From: Solea solea
Lineage: Eukaryota > Chordata > Actinopteri > Pleuronectiformes > Soleidae
Direction of reading: 5' to 3'
Length of the DNA stretch: 64,000 nt
Assembly (NCBI RefSeq): GCF_958295425.1
Contig: NC_081154.1
Span: 17,669,364-17,733,363 of the forward strand
The translations under genes and the position numbers were made by a program. Below the pieces are notes generated by a model, which was given only the letters and a program-made list of their open reading frames with translations, did not search any database and was not told the origin of the DNA. Shown here piece by piece: positions 58,726 through 64,000 of the stretch. Every line of letters begins with the position of its first letter. Positions within the stretch are counted from its first letter, which is position 1.

Positions 58726-60390
58726 CTATTTGAGTTTACAGAACTCAGCTGTAAATCCAAAACGAGGATAAAACTGGACTCCAGCATAGAGAGGCTGAGT
58801 GAACGTGGTCTGGACTCTGTGGAGGAGAGTCATGGTGTCAGAGATGCTGTAGAAGGACAGAAGACCTGCTCTGTGGTCCAGGTAAACTCCTACTCTGGAG
58901 GACAAATCACCTGAGACGTAAGTCTGGATACTGTCGTGAACAAACACACAACCTATCATCATATAATATAATAAACTCCAAGATTTGTCATTGTATCCAA
59001 ATGTGCATTTATCTCCTGATCTGCTGATGTTCTTGTACGTCACTGCTACACCAACGTCTTTTCCTGTCCACTCCACCTCCCAGTAACAACGTCCAGTCAG
59101 ACTCTCTTTACTCAGGACCTGAGCATAATTATCAGTGAAGCTGTCTGTGTGAGGAAAATGAAACTGATTTTTCATGAATGACACTTTTCTGTTTCCCTGA
59201 GATAATAACAGCTGTGTGTGAGCTGTGTTTGGATCCAGTGTGATTTCCTGTGAATATCTGAGGAATTCAGCTCTGGTCTTTGGCTCTGGATCTGTCAGTA
59301 AAACATCTACTCGAGTCACAGCCAGTGAGAGCCACATCTCGATCAGGAAGTCCTGCAGTTGACCTCTGACCTTTGCCACAGCCGCTGTCACGTCCTCAAA
59401 GTGTCCCAGAGGACGGACGTCGATGGTGGACGAGTGTGTCGATGGACTGAGTGCTGACAGTGAGCAGTAGTTGAGGAGAAACTGGTTGTTGTCGTGTGTG
59501 AGTGAGAGCTGCTTCAGTTCAGCTTCTCTCTTCTTCAGCTCAGGGATCTCCTGCTGAAGCTTCTCCTGAAGGTCTTTGACACGACTCACTTCAGTATCCA
59601 GCTTGTATCTGATCTGCTGCTCCACGTCAGAGTTTCTTTTCTGCAGGAGACGCATCATCTCAGTGAAGGTCTTGTTGGTGTCCTTCGCGGCTTTATCAGC
59701 AGAGAGAGTGAGAGCCTCCACCTCCTGTTGAAGCACCTTCATGTCTTTGTCTATGTCCTGGAGTCTCTGCTGGATTTCTTCTACACTCAGATCCAGCTCT
59801 CTCTGCTTCTGCGTCCTCTCTGCTGCAGCTGTGACCGTGTCGTGGTCTTTATGCTCGTCAGAGCAGAGATAACAGATACACTGCTGATCAGTATGGCAGA
59901 ACATCTTCATCACCTCATCGTGACGAGGGCAGATGTTCTGCTGGAGGTTCTTGGAGGGCTCCACCAGCTTGTGTTTCTTAAATGCAGGTGATTGATAATG
60001 AGGCTGGAGATGTTCCTCACAGTAAGAGACCAAACAAAACATACAGGACTTGAGAGCTTTACGTTTCCTGCCAGTGCAGACGTCACAGGCCACATCTTCA
60101 GCTCCAGCATAGCAGTGATCAGCAGGAGCAGCGTGGAGTCCAGTCTTCTTCAGTTCCTCCACTAAATCTGCTAACATGGTGTTTTTCATCAGTTCAGGCC
60201 TCGGTGTGAAGGTCTTTCTACACTGAGGGCAGCTGTAGATCCTCTTCTCATCCTCTTTGTCCCAGTGGTTTTTGATGCAGTTCATACAGTAGCTGTGTCC
60301 ACAGTGAAGACTCCCTGGATCCTTCAGAAGATCCAAACAGATTGAACAGCAGAATTGCTCTCGCTCCAGCGGATTTGTTTGCTGCGCCAT
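58726..60390 (-). CDS. TRIM16-like E3 ubiquitin ligase, copy 3
   Basis: Intronless, 554 residues from ATG 60,390, with amino acid sequence identical to copy 2. It therefore shares the RING, the shortened B-box 2 (CSDEHKDH), the coiled coil and the PRY/SPRY. Its 3' flank instead matches copy 4 (GGAATTTGATTACATCC in place of GGAATTCCACTACATCC). Minus-strand AATAAA at 58,521-58,526. It is either a very recent duplicate, a gene-conversion product, or an assembly duplication. Confidence 0.92.
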   Translation of the reverse strand: MAQQTNPLEREQFCCSICLDLLKDPGSLHCGHSYCMNCIKNHWDKEDEKRIYSCPQCRKTFTPRPELMKNTMLADLVEELKKTGLHAAPADHCYAGAEDVACDVCTGRKRKALKSCMFCLVSYCEEHLQPHYQSPAFKKHKLVEPSKNLQQNICPRHDEVMKMFCHTDQQCICYLCSDEHKDHDTVTAAAERTQKQRELDLSVEEIQQRLQDIDKDMKVLQQEVEALTLSADKAAKDTNKTFTEMMRLLQKRNSDVEQQIRYKLDTEVSRVKDLQEKLQQEIPELKKREAELKQLSLTHDNNQFLLNYCSLSALSPSTHSSTIDVRPLGHFEDVTAAVAKVRGQLQDFLIEMWLSLAVTRVDVLLTDPEPKTRAEFLRYSQEITLDPNTAHTQLLLSQGNRKVSFMKNQFHFPHTDSFTDNYAQVLSKESLTGRCYWEVEWTGKDVGVAVTYKNISRSGDKCTFGYNDKSWSLLYYMMIGCVFVHDSIQTYVSGDLSSRVGVYLDHRAGLLSFYSISDTMTLLHRVQTTFTQPLYAGVQFYPRFGFTAEFCKLK

Positions 60391-60418
60391 TTCACTTCTC
60401 GGTAACGACAACTGTCTG

Positions 60419-60430
60419 AGTTTCACTTCC
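60419..60430 (-). promoter_or_regulatory. ISRE/IRF-like element upstream of TRIM copy 3
   Basis: Same GGAAGTGAAACT as in units 1 and 2. Confidence 0.5.
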
Positions 60431-61824
60431 CCAGAAACAGAACTGCATTGAGTTGATCTCAACAACCTGTGTTAGTGCGGTGGGCGGAGCCTGTGGTCTG
60501 CTGTTTGTTCCTCCCTTACACTCTGTGTTTAACCCTCAGTGTGAGATTATGACAAATGAGCAGTGAAACCAGGCCTTTATTAACACACAGCTGCAGTTCC
60601 AGAACATTTTCTGATAACAATCTGTCCTGTGAAGTTTTCTGAGTTGCAGGATTTGGACCGAGGGTTTTTAAACTGCATGCAAAGGCATTATAACTATTCC
60701 ACGACACAGTTCCAGGACGACTCATCTCAACTCGGCTTTTCTTTTGGTACCTGGGGCCTCATGTATAAAAGTACAATATTTAAAGTACATACTGTGATAT
60801 AACGAGAGGCTATACGGCTCTCAGCGAGACAGTTCAAGCAGTACAAGGACACAAGGTTAAAAAATAATCAACACAAAAGGCATTTCAGATTCAAAAGTGT
60901 AACTAAGGATAGGGTTAATCTTGGACAGTCAAAACTTAACGTAGGTTTTAGAGGATATGGAAGTCCAAACTGAAACAATGTCACTTCAACGGCGAAATCA
61001 TAATCCAGGTTCAGTATCCTCAGGTAAGTATCTTCATAATAAACACTCTTCAAGCTTACATTTGCCCGTTTTTGAAGGATGCATTTGTGTTTCTTTCCCA
61101 GAAAACGTTGCACACCAAGGCACCTAGGCAAGGCAGCTTTATTTTTATACAGATTTCATACACAAAGGCAACTCAACGTGCTTAACATAAAACAAACATT
61201 TAACAGTAAGAACTGGAGAATTAAAAATAAAAACAACAACGTTCTCTACTTGCTCGGCACGTCCATGAACAGCGAAAGGCATGATGGGAGTAACACAGTG
61301 ACAGCTGCTGAGAGGAAGAACTGTCGTGTTTACTGTGATATTTAATATATTTTTTTTTTGACACATGTTATTTTTACAATGCTATATTCAGTATTTAGTA
61401 TATTTGTAATGCATTTTAAAAATGCTCGTCTACACAACACACTAGAAACACCACAAAAGAATTATATCTTCACCGTACCTTTCTGCTGTGCTTACTGTAG
61501 AACGCTGCAGCAACATCGCTCCCAGTGTTGAGCGAACTCTGTTGCATTGCTTGTTTATTTGTTTGTTTCAGTTTTATTGTCGGACCCAAGGTCCATTACA
61601 TGTTTGTTTCTGTGCGTGTGACTGAAAAAAATAGATAAAAAATAAAGAAAATATATAGAAAATGTGGATGCTTGAGTCATTATTATTATTAAAAGAAACA
61701 CATGCCTTTCCTCTCTCCAACGATTTAAATATCTAGTTGAGATCTAGTAATTGCAAATTTCATAGCCTATGATTTCATCTACATTTTACCTGATAATGAG
61801 CTAATTGTGCTAATTACACATGAA

Positions 61825-64000
61825 TGCACATGAATTTTAAGTTCTGTTAAAAAGGGGTGGAGATGGGGTCCAAATTCTTTGAGTATTTAAAATGTACTTG
61901 AAAGTAAATCAATAGTTACTTTCCCTAGTAACAAGTTACATTTATAATTTGTAACTCAGTAACTAATTCAGTTACTTCTTGGGAGAACTGTAACTAATTA
62001 CTTTTTAAAAGTAACATTTCCAACGCTGCTCCTGGCACACAAACAATGTGATGTGTCTCTTGAGGGTTATTCATTATTATTGTTGTTATGTTCATGTGTG
62101 CCTTTAGTCCGTTGGCTATTTGACTTTTACCTTTCACACTAACTGTATCCAACCTCAGCAGTATGATGCACATTTTCTTGTAGACTAAAACAAAGGTAGA
62201 GAATAAAGGTCAAAGGTCATAAAGTCTATGTAAGGTCATGAACATGGATGGATCATCTGTAAACTCCCTCTTCTTCAGCCAGGTCACTTTCCCCCTCATT
62301 CATCTGAGCAGCGCCACCTTGAGGAGACATGAAGTAGTGGCGCCCGGTGAGTGAAACTTAGTGCCTTCATTTATTAATTAAAATATTGATATTTACACTC
62401 GTACTGCATGAGGAAGTATGACGATATATCACCAAATTGATATTTTGACCCAAAAATGATTAAAAGACTTAAAAGACTTGGCTTTTTAGTTATTTCTTTT
62501 CTTTCTTTATTTTTGTCATGAAAAAAAGTACAATAAAACTGAAAAAAGCAAAGACAGAAAGCATCAACATTTGAATTCCATAAAGAATATATACATACAG
62601 TACATATAGACTTATACCCATGCAATCGGCATCTCCTAAAATGAGCTCAAAAACAACTTACAAACACTCAACAATGTGCTTGACCCTCACCATTTCTGTA
62701 CTAAAAACAAGGACCTATGTTTGCAAATAAACTGAAACAGACTGAAATACACATTATTTCAAAAAGAGTGATTGGTACACAAGGATATTTTACATTTTCC
62801 CTCACTCTCAAGTTTTACCTTCCCTCTCTGTCCTGGAACATCTCTTGAAGGTTATTAGGAAGCTTCAAACCCAATCTGTGATGCTCGGAATTTGATTACA
62901 TCCACAAATCACAATATCCAGCCTTATTTATTATCCTCATTGCTCTTCCTTTTTTTGCAGTATGTACATGCTTTGTAAGACTTCTACACAAAAACTGAGA
63001 CATGTCAATATAAGCCTACACTTTATAATATGTAGAGATTTACAAGTTAAGAAAAACCTCGTTTTACTCATGATTCCAGTACATTTAGTCGTCACTAACC
63101 TTAAACCAACTGCTCCTTCGATAACTCAAGTCTATTTGAGTTTACAGAACTCAGCTGTTAATCCAAAACGAGGATAAAACTGGACTCCAGCATAGAGAGG
63201 CTGAGTGAACGTGGTCTGGACTCTGTGGAGGAGAGTCATGGTGTCAGAGATGCTGTAGAAGGACAGAAGACCTGCTCTGTGGTCCAGGTAAACTCCTACT
63301 CTGGAGGAGAAATCATCTGAGACGTAAGTCCGGATACTGTTGTGAACCACCTCACAATTGTTTCTCCTATAATATAAACTCCAAGATTTGTCATTGTATC
63401 CAAATGTACATTTATCTCCTGATCTGCTGATGTTCTTGTACGTCACTGCTACACCAACGTCTTTTCCTGTCCACTCCACCTCCCAGTAACAACGTGCAAT
63501 CAGACTCTCTTTACTCAGGACCTGAGCATAATTACCAGTGAATCTGTCTGTGGGAGGAAAATGAAACGGATTTTTCATGAATGACACTTTTCTGTTTCCC
63601 TCAGATAATAACAGCTGTGTGTGAGCTGTGTCTGGATCAAGTGTGATTTCCTGTGAATATCTGAGGAATTCAGCTCTGGTCTTTGGCTCTGGATCTGTCA
63701 GTAAAACATCTACTTTAGCCACAGCCAGTGAGATGTTTGTCCACGTCTCAGTCAGGAAGTCCTGCAGTTGACCTCTGACCTTTGCCACAGCCCCTGTCAC
63801 GTCCTCAAAGTGTCCCAGAGGACGGACGTTGATGGTGGACGAGTGTGTCGATGGACTGAGTGCTGACAGTGAGCAGTAGTTGAGGAGAAACTGGTTGTGG
63901 TCGTGTGTGAGTGAGAGCTGCTTCAGTTCAGCTTCTCTCTTCTTCAGCTCAGGGATCTCCTGCTGAAGCTTCTCCTGAAGATCTTTGACACGACTCACTT
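61825..64000. repeat. Tandem TRIM repeat unit 4 (cut by window end)
   Basis: Starts with the same anchor as the other units. The array continues beyond the window. Confidence 0.88.
63132..64000 (-). CDS. TRIM16-like E3 ubiquitin ligase, copy 4 (partial, N-terminus outside window)
   Basis: Only the last part, about 289 codons, is inside the window: the end of the coiled coil and the PRY/SPRY. The frame is open to the window edge. It is mosaic. It shares TETWTNISLAV and the SPRY-loop type (SLYYRRNNCEVVHNS) with copy 1, but KDVGVAV, NYAQVLSKES and the IPELKK coiled-coil text with copies 2 and 3. RING and B-boxes lie outside the window, so completeness is unknown. Minus-strand AATAAA at 62,927-62,932. 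Confidence 0.9.
   Translation of the reverse strand, partial: VSRVKDLQEKLQQEIPELKKREAELKQLSLTHDHNQFLLNYCSLSALSPSTHSSTINVRPLGHFEDVTGAVAKVRGQLQDFLTETWTNISLAVAKVDVLLTDPEPKTRAEFLRYSQEITLDPDTAHTQLLLSEGNRKVSFMKNPFHFPPTDRFTGNYAQVLSKESLIARCYWEVEWTGKDVGVAVTYKNISRSGDKCTFGYNDKSWSLYYRRNNCEVVHNSIRTYVSDDFSSRVGVYLDHRAGLLSFYSISDTMTLLHRVQTTFTQPLYAGVQFYPRFGLTAEFCKLK

Larger units (their letters stand above)
57419..61824. repeat. Tandem TRIM repeat unit 3
   Basis: 4,406 bp. From about 54,310 to 57,690 unit 2 and this unit's counterpart (58,716-62,095) appear identical by eye, while the flanking 57,690-58,370 against 62,096-62,776 shows about ten substitutions. Confidence 0.9.

Overview
The window reads as nuclear DNA of a ray-finned (teleost) fish. 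It has intron-split vertebrate genes with GT/AG junctions, many microsatellites, and dispersed repeats of types typical of fish: Tc1, hAT and Kolobok-like DNA elements, RTE- and L2-like LINEs, a tRNA-derived SINE and a Ty3/gypsy remnant. It also carries a tandem cluster of intronless TRIM genes. There are no prokaryotic features, CRISPR arrays or rRNA genes.

Layout. Positions 1-17,008 hold no recognisable host gene. They contain a hairpin MITE (about 1.8-2.4 kb), two inverted copies of one MITE family (5.3-5.9 and 8.2-8.4 kb), a LINE reverse-transcriptase remnant (7.4-8.1 kb), two nested TTAA-flanked Kolobok-like elements with a THAP-type zinc-finger ORF (9,317-11,322), and a broken Tc1 transposase (12,846-13,817). 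USP31 lies at 17,009-34,405 on the minus strand. I rebuilt it as 16 exons that join in frame to 1,316 codons, a complete ubiquitin protease. Its introns hold a Tc1-type MITE, an RTE LINE piece, a deleted gypsy retrotransposon with two degenerate LTRs, a small MITE, an L2-like LINE 3' end and a long TA tract. A GC-rich 2.1 kb interval (34,406-36,538) separates it from COG7.

COG7 lies at 36,539-46,925 on the minus strand. I rebuilt it as 17 exons that join in frame to 769 codons, a complete Golgi tethering subunit. Its introns carry a SINE, a long-TIR element and an hAT MITE with a perfect 8-bp target-site duplication. From about 48.7 kb to the window end there are 3.5 tandem units of about 4.3-4.4 kb. 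Each holds one intronless minus-strand TRIM gene (RING, B-boxes, coiled coil, PRY/SPRY), probably TRIM16-like. Units 2 and 3 encode identical proteins. The fourth gene is cut by the window edge.

Biology. USP31 (deubiquitination) and COG7 (intra-Golgi vesicle tethering) are housekeeping-type genes whose neighbourhood is shared with tetrapods. In human the two epithelial sodium channel genes SCNN1G and SCNN1B lie between them. Here that interval has no such gene, which fits the known absence of ENaC from ray-finned fishes. The TRIM array is the fast-evolving part. Its copies differ most in one SPRY loop and one B-box spacing, and three copies share an ISRE/IRF-like motif just upstream of the start codon, so an antiviral E3-ligase role is likely. 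I found no wholly new system. The most interesting leads are the TRIM array, the nested Kolobok/THAP locus and the USP31-COG7 junction.
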